A stretch of DNA of 10,319 nucleotides from Chlamydiota bacterium. GTDB lineage: Bacteria > Chlamydiota > Chlamydiia > Chlamydiales > Waddliaceae. The stretch lies in the NCBI GenBank assembly GCA_011065005.1, contig JAAKFP010000045.1, positions 1 through 10,319 of the forward strand, given 5' to 3'. The notes beneath the pieces are model-generated. The model was not told where the DNA came from, searched no databases, and saw only the letters and a program-made list of their open reading frames with translations. The translations under genes and the position numbers were made by a program. This document shows, one piece after another, positions 1-7,425 of this stretch; position 1 is the first letter of the stretch, and each line of letters opens with the position of its first letter.

Positions 1-30
1 AAATTTTCCCTCGTAGCGAGAAGAATTTTT
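1..30 (+). terminator. possible intrinsic terminator of a gene left of the window
   Basis: The window opens with a short hairpin. CTCG (10-13) pairs with CGAG (17-20) around a three-base loop, weaker C/T-rich to G/A-rich pairing continues outward, and a five-T run follows at 26-30. This is the shape of a rho-independent terminator for an upstream plus-strand gene that is not in the window. The stem is short and interrupted, so the call is tentative. Confidence 0.3.
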
Positions 31-86
31 ACTTACATCGTGCTTTTTCCTGGGGGAATGGGATGACTAATAATTGCTGTTATTCC

Positions 87-115
87 TTGAAGATATTGGT
101 GAGATTTATTAAATA
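87..115 (+). promoter_or_regulatory. candidate sigma-70-type promoter for the asparaginase operon
   Basis: TTGAAG at 87-92 resembles a -35 box. An AT-rich stretch at 107-115 offers several partial -10 matches, such as TTAAAT at 109-114 with a 16-bp spacer. It would start transcription about 40 bases before the asparaginase start codon. Only the -35 is convincing, and the -10 match is weak. Confidence 0.25.
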
Positions 116-163
116 AGAGTAAAGTTCGGGCACGGGCACGATTTACTCAACTTTAGGAAGAAT

Positions 164-1246
164 ATGTTAAAGAAGCATATCGTTTTTTTTCTTCTGCTTT
201 TTTCGTCATCTTCGGTTCTCTTTGCGTCAGCATCGGTTCCGACGAAGACCATTGGCGAGGATCCAAACCTTCCAACGGTAGCGATTATGATGACGGGTGG
301 GACAATCGCTGAAAGGACGGATCCAAAAACCCAAGCCAGTGTTCCTTCTGGGGATGGGGAAGAATTATTGAATATTCCTGGTTTAAAAAAGATGGTAGAC
401 TTTAAAGTTGCTGAATTTTCAAATATCGACAGTTCGCAGATGACTCCAGAAATGTGGCTTCGGCTGAGTGGATTGGTAGATGATATCTTAAAAGATCCCA
501 AGGTGAAAGGTGCGATCATTACCCATGGAACAGACACCATGGCAGAGGGAGCGTTTTTTTTGGATTTGACTGTCGAGTCTAAAAAGCCTGTGGTTTTTGT
601 TGGTGCTATGCGAAATGCTTCCGATCCTTATACAGATGGGCCTTTCAACCTTATCAACGGTGTTGTTCAGGTTCTTTCCGACAAAGCTCAAGATTGGGGT
701 GTGACTGTGACGATGAATCAATACATTAATTCGCCTCGACTTGTCGAAAAAACGCAGACGACAAATGTGCAAACCTTTGAATCCGGAGAGAAGGGATACC
801 TGGGATACATCTTTAACCTCGAGGTTTTTCGACTGAATGATCGTCTGTATAAAATGACTCTCCCCCGCCCTAAAACCCTTCCAAGAGTCGATCTCATTCT
901 GGACTATGCCGGCTCGGATGGAGGTTTGATCCGCCATGCTGTCGGCAAAGGCGCAAAAGGAATCGTTATTGAAAGTTTCGGTGCTGGAAATGTAAACCTC
1001 AACGTCTTCGAAGCTGTGAAGTATCCTATCGATAAAAATGTTGCTGTTGTGATCACTACTCGTGTCCCTAATGGAGCGGTATTCCCTGTGTATGGTGATA
1101 AGGGTGGAGGCAAATCACTGGCAGATGCAGGAGCCATCATTTCTGGAAATTTGAGTAGTAGCAAGTCGCGGATCTTTCTTATGCTTGCTCTTCCCCTAGT
1201 CAAAGAGAATCATGTTGCCCTGAATAAATATTTCGATAACCCCTGA
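164..1246 (+). CDS. ansB: L-asparaginase, type II-like, exported
   Basis: Hydrolyses L-asparagine to aspartate and ammonia, probably in the periplasm. Residues 1-23 form a signal peptide: MLKK, a hydrophobic stretch, and a possible cleavage near ASA (21-23). The first family signature TGGTIAE is at 44-50, with T47 matching the nucleophile Thr12 of E. coli AnsB. The second signature ITHGTDTMAE is at 119-128, where T123 and D124 match the Thr89/Asp90 pair. S90 matches substrate-binding Ser58, and the KTQTT segment supplies the conserved lysine. The 360-residue length is normal for the exported form. The start is supported by AGGAAG at 155-160 just before the ATG. One oddity is that the position of the catalytic tyrosine (Tyr25 in E. 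coli) aligns without gaps to V60, in QASVPSG. As I recall, some asparaginase subgroups carry a Val-Pro here, so activity is not excluded. The next gene starts 14 bp downstream, suggesting co-transcription. The symbol follows the type II family; strict orthology is not shown. Confidence 0.9.
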   Translation: MLKKHIVFFLLLFSSSSVLFASASVPTKTIGEDPNLPTVAIMMTGGTIAERTDPKTQASVPSGDGEELLNIPGLKKMVDFKVAEFSNIDSSQMTPEMWLRLSGLVDDILKDPKVKGAIITHGTDTMAEGAFFLDLTVESKKPVVFVGAMRNASDPYTDGPFNLINGVVQVLSDKAQDWGVTVTMNQYINSPRLVEKTQTTNVQTFESGEKGYLGYIFNLEVFRLNDRLYKMTLPRPKTLPRVDLILDYAGSDGGLIRHAVGKGAKGIVIESFGAGNVNLNVFEAVKYPIDKNVAVVITTRVPNGAVFPVYGDKGGGKSLADAGAIISGNLSSSKSRIFLMLALPLVKENHVALNKYFDNP

Positions 1247-1260
1247 GCTGTTGAGAAATC

Positions 1261-2517
1261 ATGATAAAAACTATAAAAAGCCTAGGAATCATTCTGATAG
1301 AGGCGGTCAAAGGCTATTTCCGCGATCGATGCTTTCTTCATGCATCCTCATTAACGTTTTATACCTTGTTATCCATCGTTCCCATTTTAGCTGTGGCTTT
1401 TGGATTTGCAAAGGGGTTTGGTTTTGAAGAAAATTTAGAGGTGGAACTCCATAAACGTTTCCAAGAACAAAAAGAGATCGTCGATTACGTTGTGGAATTT
1501 GCCCGCTCCATGCTAGCGCAGGTCGAAGGAGGACTAGTTGCAGGCATCGGAGCGATTCTCCTTTTCCTGTTTGTCCTAAGTCTATTTTGGACAATTGAAT
1601 CTTCGATGAATGCCATTTGGAAAGTGAAACGTTCCAGGTCAATTTTGCGTATGCTTACAGACTACACAGCGATGATGATTATATGCCCATTTTTCTTCGT
1701 AATCGCAAGCAGCCTGACAGTGTTTCTCACCACACAAGTAGACATCGCTCTCGAACAGCATGATGTGTTAAGAAAGATAACCCCTTTTTCTTTTCTGTTC
1801 TATCGTGGAATCACACTTTTGATGATCTGGATTCTCTTCAGCTGTCTCTATATCATCATGCCAAATACACGAGTCCGGGTGAAATACGGAGTTGCAGCGG
1901 GGATTATTGCTGGAACAATTTACTATTTCCTCCAAATCGCTATTCTTCAATTCCAAATCGGAGTGTCTCAATACAACGCCATCTATGGGAGCTTTGCTGC
2001 CCTCCCCCTCTTTCTATTCTGGCTGCAATTTAGCTGGACACTTGTCCTCTTCGGTGCAGAACTAGCTTATCAAGCCGAACAAATCGTCCCCACTCTTGGA
2101 CCAGAAAAATCACGCATGGAAATGAATAGAACCGAACTGGCTCTGTTTTTGGTCTTCCGTCTCATAGAACGATTCCATAACAAAATGCCACCCCTAAGAG
2201 TCTCAGCATTAGCTGAGGAATTTGGAGTACCCACTTCCTATATTCGCGAGATTCTTTCAGATCTGGCTCTTTCTGGAATCCTTGCTCGGGTCAGGTCTGA
2301 TAAATCCAGAGATTGTTTCCAGCCCGGTCAAGAAATTCGGAATATCACTTTGCAATCTGTCATTCATGCTATAGACAAGAACTTTCTTGAAAAAATTTCG
2401 ATGAATGCCAATGATGACGCTAAAGTTATCAAGAAAGTTTTTCAGGAATTTGTTGGAAAGGGTTCTGCAGATCCATCAAATATTTCCTTGTACTCGTTAC
2501 TTGATCATTCTAGTTAA
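1261..2517 (+). CDS. YihY/BrkB (UPF0761) family inner-membrane protein
   Basis: A polytopic membrane protein of the YihY/BrkB family, long misannotated as ribonuclease BN; its biochemical role is not settled. The family hallmarks are clear: the N-terminal segment ASSLTFYTLLSIVPILAV (28-45) and the segment YGSFAALPLFLFWLQFSW (242-259) followed by FGAEL (264-268). About six hydrophobic segments fall at roughly 28-52, 92-112, 136-158, 178-200, 208-230 and 245-270. Residues 285-418 form a soluble tail. The part LRVSALAEEFGVPTSYIREI (312-331), followed by LALSGIL, reads like a winged helix-turn-helix, as seen in some longer family members. At 418 residues it is longer than the roughly 290 of E. 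coli YihY because of this tail. It starts 14 bp after the asparaginase stop, has no strong Shine-Dalgarno sequence, and is probably translated from the same message. TAA is followed at once by a second in-frame TGA. Confidence 0.87.
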   Translation: MIKTIKSLGIILIEAVKGYFRDRCFLHASSLTFYTLLSIVPILAVAFGFAKGFGFEENLEVELHKRFQEQKEIVDYVVEFARSMLAQVEGGLVAGIGAILLFLFVLSLFWTIESSMNAIWKVKRSRSILRMLTDYTAMMIICPFFFVIASSLTVFLTTQVDIALEQHDVLRKITPFSFLFYRGITLLMIWILFSCLYIIMPNTRVRVKYGVAAGIIAGTIYYFLQIAILQFQIGVSQYNAIYGSFAALPLFLFWLQFSWTLVLFGAELAYQAEQIVPTLGPEKSRMEMNRTELALFLVFRLIERFHNKMPPLRVSALAEEFGVPTSYIREILSDLALSGILARVRSDKSRDCFQPGQEIRNITLQSVIHAIDKNFLEKISMNANDDAKVIKKVFQEFVGKGSADPSNISLYSLLDHSS

Positions 2518-2548
2518 TGAAATACTATCTTTTTTCTTATTGATCGAG

Positions 2549-2559
2549 TATACTATAAA
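2549..2559 (+). promoter_or_regulatory. -10-like element before the large AsmA-like gene
   Basis: The short gap between the YihY gene and the next gene contains overlapping -10-like hexamers, TATACT (2549-2554) and TATAAA (2554-2559), about 35 bases before the preferred start codon. No good -35 hexamer lies 16-18 bp upstream, where the sequence is only T-rich. The large gene could equally be read through from the operon before it. Confidence 0.3.
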
Positions 2560-2590
2560 TTTCTATTATTGAATGTGTTATGGGGATACT

Positions 2591-5284
2591 ATGCAATCTT
2601 CTCGTGGTCGATACATTAAAATCCTTCTAGGCGTCTGCATTGCAATTGTTGTGAGTGTTGGTTTATTCGTTGCATTGGTGCCGGCCATACTTTCGACACA
2701 ATGGTGTCAGACGAGCTTTATCAATAACATTAATCAGCGCATTCCTGGGACCGTCACTGCGAAACACATTTCAGTAAGTTGGTTTGGAGGTCAAAGGGTT
2801 GAAGATCTGACACTATTGGATCCAGACGGCGAAGTTGTGATTTCTCTAGACACTTTTGTTACAGACTCCTCTTTGTATACCATCCTTACAAACGGTCTAG
2901 TGAATGGCAAAACGAAGCTAAGCAATTTTAATGCTACAATCCTTCGAGAATCCTCAGGGAAAACGAATCTGCAAGAGAGTTTAGGAGATGGGGTCCTCCC
3001 TATTTACTTTCCTGGGAATCACTCGATTACGGTTTCGAATGTTCATGGTGAAATTCAACATCCCTCCTCTTCGAGTGGATTCACATTGCAAGCATCGGGA
3101 CAGACAAAACAGGGAAACGTTACAGGAGACTTTCATTTCGACTTCCAGATGAGAAATGATGAGATCAAATGGAATGCAGATGTTAAACACTTCCCTGTAG
3201 ATGTTTTAGAGGCTATTGTTTCCATCAATCAGCCTGAATTTTCTGGAATCCTGCGCTCTCTATTGGGTGAGTCGATTAACTTTTCTATTCATGAGACAAC
3301 CCAGGGTCATGAGCGCTCTTTTAACCTCAATGCACAAACTCCTACCCTTACGACTACTGTGAACGGAAAAGTTCATGAAGGCGTTTTAACACTATCTTCT
3401 CCAGCAAAGATGACTCTGAATGCGTCCCCCGAATTTCTAAAAATTCTGGCATTGAATTTTGAAGGGGAAGTGGACTGGCGATTGCTCAATTCTGTTGAAG
3501 CAGAACTTAATCTCGACAGTTTAAGTCTTCCTTTGGATTTCATGGCATCAGGAATACAGTATCATGAGCTGAACGATTTCTTCATCAAAGGAGATTTTCA
3601 CATTCCTAAGGCTGATCTCTTGGTGCAAACCAATCCTGAGATCCGAATTCAACTACAAGATTTCACTGCTAGAGTGGATACTTCGAAAAATGGAAGGAAC
3701 TTGCTTTTTCATCTTGGTGGTTCCCTCTTTCAACAGGGCAAATCGATAAAAGTTGGTTTCGAAACAAAAATCAAGAAGCCCTCAAATTTGAACCAGCTGC
3801 TGGTCAGCCTGGGGCAACCTTCGGAATTAGAGTTCGCTTTTGAAAATGTTTCCACATCTTTACTTGATGACTTGTTAGGTTCAAACGGGCACATTGCTGA
3901 GATTTTAGGACGCGATTTCACGCTTCGTGTGTTGTCTTCTTCGGAAGATCTCCAATCGATGCGTCTGAGTCTGTTGTCTGATAAGGTAAATCTCCCAAAC
4001 ATTAATATGAAGGTAGATCAAGCGATCCAAGTCGGAGAGGATTGGCGTTACAAAGACTTCTCAGGCCATATATCTATCGAGACCCTTACACTAAACAACT
4101 CACGCTCTTCCTTACGTTCCCTTGAGATTCCGTGGAAGATTGAAAAAGGACTAAAAACGGTTTCAGCTTCCTTCACAGGAGTGGCTAATGAGCAAACTTT
4201 TGATGGTAGTTTTAAGCTTGCGAATTTCAATTCTACGAATACATTGCCGAACATCTATTTCTCTTTTGCTGGCAAGAAATTTCCCTCTCAGTTTATCCAG
4301 TTATTCTCAGGAAGAAACGAAGTCGAACCTCTTTTTGGGGCGACTGTAGACCTCAATGTTTCTATAGACCTCAATCAATTGCATGGACCTGTGGATGCAG
4401 ATATCAATGGAGATCGAGGGTATCTTCGATTACGGTCTCTGTATGCAAAGGGAACCATAAATTTAGAAGAACCTCTTGTTGTGGAAACCACGGGGACCCC
4501 CCAGCTTGGGAAGCAGGTCCTTAGTTCATTTGCTCCGGTGTTTAGAGAGCTTATCGCTGCTGAAAACCCTATCAAGCTGACAATCTATCCTGATAAGTTT
4601 TCTTTTCCTTTAATGGCCACTGATTTCAGGAACATGCAAATTGGAAGTGCGGTGTTGGAACTGGGCAAGCTTCACTTTAACAATGCTGGTGATGTGAAAA
4701 AGCTCTTTGATGTCCTGCGCCCTGTTCGATCGGAACAGATCTCCATTTGGACGACCCCACTCTACCTAAGCATGAAAGATGGTGTGCTCGCTGTTCATCG
4801 GATGGATATGTTGATCATGGATCATTATCCTATTGCAACGTGGGGAAAAATCGATCTCGTCAAAGATTCTGTCAACATGGTGCTAGGGATCACAGGTCGA
4901 ACGTTAGCAATCGCTTTCAACCTCGATAATCTTGACAGCAATATTATGGTACAACTTCCTATCCAGGGAAGTGTGAGAAATGCGAAAATCGATAGCTCTA
5001 AGGCAACGACACGTATCGGTGCTTTGCTCGCACAGAAAGAGGGATCCCCGGAAGGGTTGATCGTTGGTACAGTTTTAGATCTTGCGAATCTTGCGAACGG
5101 AAAACAAGGGAAAGTGCCTCCCCCCACGACAAATCCCCTCCCCTGGGCGGACAAATTAATTTCAGAGGAAAGCGATGCGAATCACCCCAGAAGGCATACG
5201 GAAAAGGATTCGAAGGAAGTCATTGATCCTTTAAAGGGAATAAAAAAAGAAGCCTCAAAAGTTTTGAAAGAGCTCTTCCGCTAA
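2591..5284 (+). CDS. large membrane-anchored AsmA/TamB-like envelope protein
   Basis: A protein of 897 residues with one N-terminal hydrophobic segment (about 9-34) preceded by Arg/Lys, then a long hydrophilic, beta-rich body. This suggests an inner-membrane anchor with a periplasmic domain. The segment right after the anchor (about 56-90, with SVSWFGGQRVEDLTLLDPDG) has the 'v.vsWfGgq.i.nltl.dp.G' flavour of AsmA/DUF748 proteins. The C-terminal part (about 680-825) has the matching 'G.i....dsv.m.lgitg' and 'lPiqGsvrnakid' pattern. Proteins of this class act in outer-membrane lipid transport or envelope assembly, so such a role is inferred here, not shown. The last 35 residues are rich in Lys, Glu and Arg. 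An upstream ATG at 2573 would add six residues. I prefer 2591 because GGGGA lies four bases before it, while 2573 has no ribosome-binding site and would put Cys and Asp before the anchor. No paralogue or close named family was recognised. Confidence 0.72.
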   Translation: MQSSRGRYIKILLGVCIAIVVSVGLFVALVPAILSTQWCQTSFINNINQRIPGTVTAKHISVSWFGGQRVEDLTLLDPDGEVVISLDTFVTDSSLYTILTNGLVNGKTKLSNFNATILRESSGKTNLQESLGDGVLPIYFPGNHSITVSNVHGEIQHPSSSSGFTLQASGQTKQGNVTGDFHFDFQMRNDEIKWNADVKHFPVDVLEAIVSINQPEFSGILRSLLGESINFSIHETTQGHERSFNLNAQTPTLTTTVNGKVHEGVLTLSSPAKMTLNASPEFLKILALNFEGEVDWRLLNSVEAELNLDSLSLPLDFMASGIQYHELNDFFIKGDFHIPKADLLVQTNPEIRIQLQDFTARVDTSKNGRNLLFHLGGSLFQQGKSIKVGFETKIKKPSNLNQLLVSLGQPSELEFAFENVSTSLLDDLLGSNGHIAEILGRDFTLRVLSSSEDLQSMRLSLLSDKVNLPNINMKVDQAIQVGEDWRYKDFSGHISIETLTLNNSRSSLRSLEIPWKIEKGLKTVSASFTGVANEQTFDGSFKLANFNSTNTLPNIYFSFAGKKFPSQFIQLFSGRNEVEPLFGATVDLNVSIDLNQLHGPVDADINGDRGYLRLRSLYAKGTINLEEPLVVETTGTPQLGKQVLSSFAPVFRELIAAENPIKLTIYPDKFSFPLMATDFRNMQIGSAVLELGKLHFNNAGDVKKLFDVLRPVRSEQISIWTTPLYLSMKDGVLAVHRMDMLIMDHYPIATWGKIDLVKDSVNMVLGITGRTLAIAFNLDNLDSNIMVQLPIQGSVRNAKIDSSKATTRIGALLAQKEGSPEGLIVGTVLDLANLANGKQGKVPPPTTNPLPWADKLISEESDANHPRRHTEKDSKEVIDPLKGIKKEASKVLKELFR

Positions 5285-5316
5285 TGGGAGAAGAGAAAGT
5301 TATTGTGAATGATATA

Positions 5317-5429
5317 AACCACAGAGGCCGCAGAGAACACAGAGAAGAATAAAATATGACAATTCTTTTTGAAAACAACTTCTCGAAGGACTTTAGCTTT
5401 TTTTCTAACTCTCTGAGACCTCTGTGGTT
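5317..5429. repeat. 113-bp palindromic element with 9-nt CACAGAG periodicity
   Basis: The left arm at 5317-5336 (AACCACAGAGGCCGCAGAGA) is matched in inverted orientation by 5410-5429 in 18 of 20 positions. The left arm continues as three 9-nt units, CACAGAGGC, CGCAGAGAA and CACAGAGAA (5320-5346). Inside, AAGAAT (5345-5350) can pair with ATTCTT (5362-5367). From general knowledge, similar 'ACCACAGAGG..CACAGAG' repeats are scattered in the intergenic spaces of many unrelated bacterial genomes. It is non-coding and lies between the AsmA-like gene and ribBA. A T7 run at 5398-5404 is inside the element, so part of it might also terminate transcription. Confidence 0.7.
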
Positions 5430-5440
5430 AATTTCCTTAA

Positions 5441-5597
5441 GGAGGCTAGAAGAAATAACCTTTACATTTAGGCTGTTATAGCTCTTCAGTTGCGAGGCGC
5501 AAATCTGCAGTCAACTTATTAGTTTTCAAAGATTTGCAACAAAGCAAGTGAAGATGATAGGACAGCATAAATGTAAAAGTTATTTTTTCTAGCTTCC
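5441..5597. repeat. 157-bp nested palindrome (MITE-like or regulatory hairpin) upstream of ribBA
   Basis: The 37-nt arms 5441-5477 and 5561-5597 match in inverted orientation in about 32 of 37 positions. Inside them, 5484-5493 pairs with 5544-5553 (9 of 10), and GCAAATCT (5499-5506) pairs perfectly with AGATTTGC (5530-5537), leaving a 23-nt loop. The whole segment can thus fold into one long interrupted hairpin as RNA or single-stranded DNA. The right arm contains a six-T run (5583-5588). It ends 39 bases before the ribBA start codon. It could be a miniature inverted-repeat element, a leader structure controlling ribBA, or a bidirectional terminator for the gene before it. The sequence does not decide between these. 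Confidence 0.72.
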
Positions 5598-5636
5598 TAA
5601 GTTATGGATATTGAATTTATTTGGAGTTGAATACTT

Positions 5637-6833
5637 ATGAAGAACATTGAAAAAGCCCTCACTGATTTCGCCGAAGGAAAATTCGTTATTGTCTCTGATG
5701 ATCACAATCGCGAAAACGAAGGAGACCTGATTATTGCTGCGGAAAAAATCACTCCCGAAGCGATTGCTTTTATGGTTCGACACACAACAGGCATTGTTTG
5801 CGTTCCTCTCACTCCTGAAAGACTTGCTGCCCTTCAACTTCCCCAGATGGTCCCTGAAAACACTGAAATGCATCGAACAGCGTTCTCGGTATCTGTTGAC
5901 TACTGCCATGGCACAACCACGGGAGTTTCTTCCGTTGACCGTGCCGCGACAATCAAAGCGCTCATCGATCCGGAGACGAAGCCTAGCGATTTACGACGCC
6001 CCGGGCATATCTTTCCTTTGAAATACCGTGAAGGTGGTGTCCTTAAGCGTGCTGGCCATACCGAAGCCGCTATTGATCTAGCAAGACTATGCGGGATGTA
6101 CCCCGCAGGGGCGTTGTGTGAACTTGTCAATGATGATGGTTCCATGGCACGACTTCCCGATTTAGAACGTTTTTCCGCGAAGCACAATATCCCTATCATC
6201 ACTGTCGCGGACATTATTCGCTACCGACGCCGAAAGGAGAAGCTCATCCGTTGTGTTTCCCAGGCTCGGATCCCTACAGACTATGGTGAATTCACAGCCT
6301 ATGTATACGAATCCAAGTTAGATGGAATCCAACACATTGCTCTTGTTAAGGGAGAGGTTTGTGGCCATGAAAATGTTCTTGTCAGGGTCCACTCCGAATG
6401 CCTCACCGGGGATGTGTTTGGGTCGAGAAGATGTGACTGTGGCTCACAACTCGAGCTGGCGTTTAAGAAGATCAAGCAAGAGGACAAGGGTGTCATCATC
6501 TACCTCAGAGGACATGAAGGGCGTGGAATTGGTTTAGGACATAAACTTCGGGCCTATTGCTTGCAGGATGAAGGTAAAGACACTGTAGAAGCAAATGTCG
6601 AACTTGGATTTGCTGTTGATTCTAGGGAGTATGGGGTTGGTGCGCAGATCTTGGCGGATTTGGGAGTGACAACCATTCGCCTAATGACAAACAATCCGGC
6701 GAAGTATGGTGGATTAGAGGGATATGATCTCGACATTGTTGGAAGGGTTTCCCTGACAACAAAAGCTACCAAAGAAAACCTTCGGTATCTGACCACAAAA
6801 AAGGAAAAACTTGGACACTTACTAGAAATTTAA
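5637..6833 (+). CDS. ribBA: bifunctional RibBA: DHBP synthase / GTP cyclohydrolase II
   Basis: Catalyses two entry steps of riboflavin synthesis in the cytosol. The N-terminal half converts ribulose 5-phosphate to 3,4-dihydroxy-2-butanone 4-phosphate plus formate. The C-terminal half opens GTP to the 2,5-diamino-pyrimidinone phosphate. The RibB half (about 1-200) shows DDHNRENEGDL (21-31), the acidic metal and substrate loop, and RRPGHIFPL (120-128) with RAGHTEA (138-144). The RibA half (about 205-398) shows the zinc-binding cysteines C255, C266 and C268 in SECLTGDVFGSRRCDCG, then RGHEGRGIGLGHKLRAY (291-307), DSREYGVGAQIL (328-339) and RLMTNNPAK (348-356). All key residues are present and the length is normal. 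GGAG at 5623-5626 lies ten bases before the ATG. No FMN riboswitch was found upstream; the leader is dominated by the palindrome at 5441-5597. Partner ribH follows after 9 bp. The RibA motifs read more like plant or actinobacterial enzymes than E. coli RibA. Confidence 0.97.
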   Translation: MKNIEKALTDFAEGKFVIVSDDHNRENEGDLIIAAEKITPEAIAFMVRHTTGIVCVPLTPERLAALQLPQMVPENTEMHRTAFSVSVDYCHGTTTGVSSVDRAATIKALIDPETKPSDLRRPGHIFPLKYREGGVLKRAGHTEAAIDLARLCGMYPAGALCELVNDDGSMARLPDLERFSAKHNIPIITVADIIRYRRRKEKLIRCVSQARIPTDYGEFTAYVYESKLDGIQHIALVKGEVCGHENVLVRVHSECLTGDVFGSRRCDCGSQLELAFKKIKQEDKGVIIYLRGHEGRGIGLGHKLRAYCLQDEGKDTVEANVELGFAVDSREYGVGAQILADLGVTTIRLMTNNPAKYGGLEGYDLDIVGRVSLTTKATKENLRYLTTKKEKLGHLLEI

Positions 6834-6842
6834 GGGTGAATA

Positions 6843-7382
6843 ATGAACGAAATAATAGGAACATTGCAAGGTAATGGCATTCGTGCGGCGGTTGTCGTCT
6901 CTAGATTCAATGAAACCGTTACCAATAAATTATTAGAAGGCGCACTTAAAGGATTAGAACAGTGCGGAGTCAATAAGAATGAAGTCACTATAGCAAGGGT
7001 GCCAGGGGCCTTCGAAATCCCCATTGTAGCAAAGAAGCTAGCCTCCTCCGGCAATTTTGATACCGTAATTTGTTTGGGAGCGGTCATTCGCGGAGAGACC
7101 TCCCATTTCGATTATGTGTCTAATGAGGTTTCCTCAGGGATTGCTAGAGTAAGCTATGAGACAGGAATCCCTACGATTTTTGGGATATTAACAACAGATA
7201 ACGTTGAGCAAGCACTCGATCGCTCTGGTGGCAATAAAGGCAATAAAGGATTCGACGCCGCCCATGCTGCTATTGAGATGGTCAATCTTCTGCGCAAAGT
7301 GGATTCGGCTCAGCTCAAATCTACCGACTCCGTTTCGATTGAAGAGTCCCTATACAATGCCTGCTCAAATACTATTCCTTAA
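6843..7382 (+). CDS. ribH: 6,7-dimethyl-8-ribityllumazine synthase (RibH)
   Basis: Condenses the four-carbon phosphate made by RibB with 5-amino-6-ribitylaminouracil to give lumazine, the penultimate step of riboflavin synthesis, usually in a pentameric or icosahedral complex. The family motifs are in order: VVVSRFNE (17-24, with the substrate-stacking Phe22), VPGAFEIP (53-60), GAVIRGETSHFDYV (79-92, with catalytic H88), and EQALDRSGG (122-130, with the conserved Arg127 that binds phosphate) followed by NKG (134-136). The chain is 179 residues, about 20 longer than usual, with a Ser/Thr-rich tail after about 155 that is not part of the core. The ribosome-binding site AAGGGTGA (6832-6839) overlaps the ribBA stop codon, so the two genes are translationally adjacent. 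It converges with the minus-strand gene that ends 43 bp further on, and no clear terminator was seen between them. Confidence 0.97.
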   Translation: MNEIIGTLQGNGIRAAVVVSRFNETVTNKLLEGALKGLEQCGVNKNEVTIARVPGAFEIPIVAKKLASSGNFDTVICLGAVIRGETSHFDYVSNEVSSGIARVSYETGIPTIFGILTTDNVEQALDRSGGNKGNKGFDAAHAAIEMVNLLRKVDSAQLKSTDSVSIEESLYNACSNTIP

Positions 7383-7425
7383 AAGTACATGTTCACGGAG
7401 TAGTACCAATAGGCCGCTGCCAAAG

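Noticed and set aside
182..189. T8 runs in the asparaginase gene (182-189 and 554-561) as phase-variation sites
   Set aside because: They encode ordinary Phe codons in a signal peptide and a helix, and A/T runs of eight are not unusual at this base composition, unlike the C9 tract.
1261..2517. Naming this gene ribonuclease BN
   Set aside because: The RNase BN label for this membrane family was an early misassignment; the true enzyme is the elaC/rbn product.
6833..6842. AGGGTGAA before ribH, similar to the start of an FMN riboswitch
   Set aside because: It is at ribosome-binding distance from the ribH ATG, and no other conserved RFN segments such as ACCGGCGG follow or precede it.
7228..7248. 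Short tandem repeat giving NKGNKG in RibH
   Set aside because: RibH proteins normally have a GGKAGNKG-type stretch of the same length here, so it is ordinary sequence and not an expansion.
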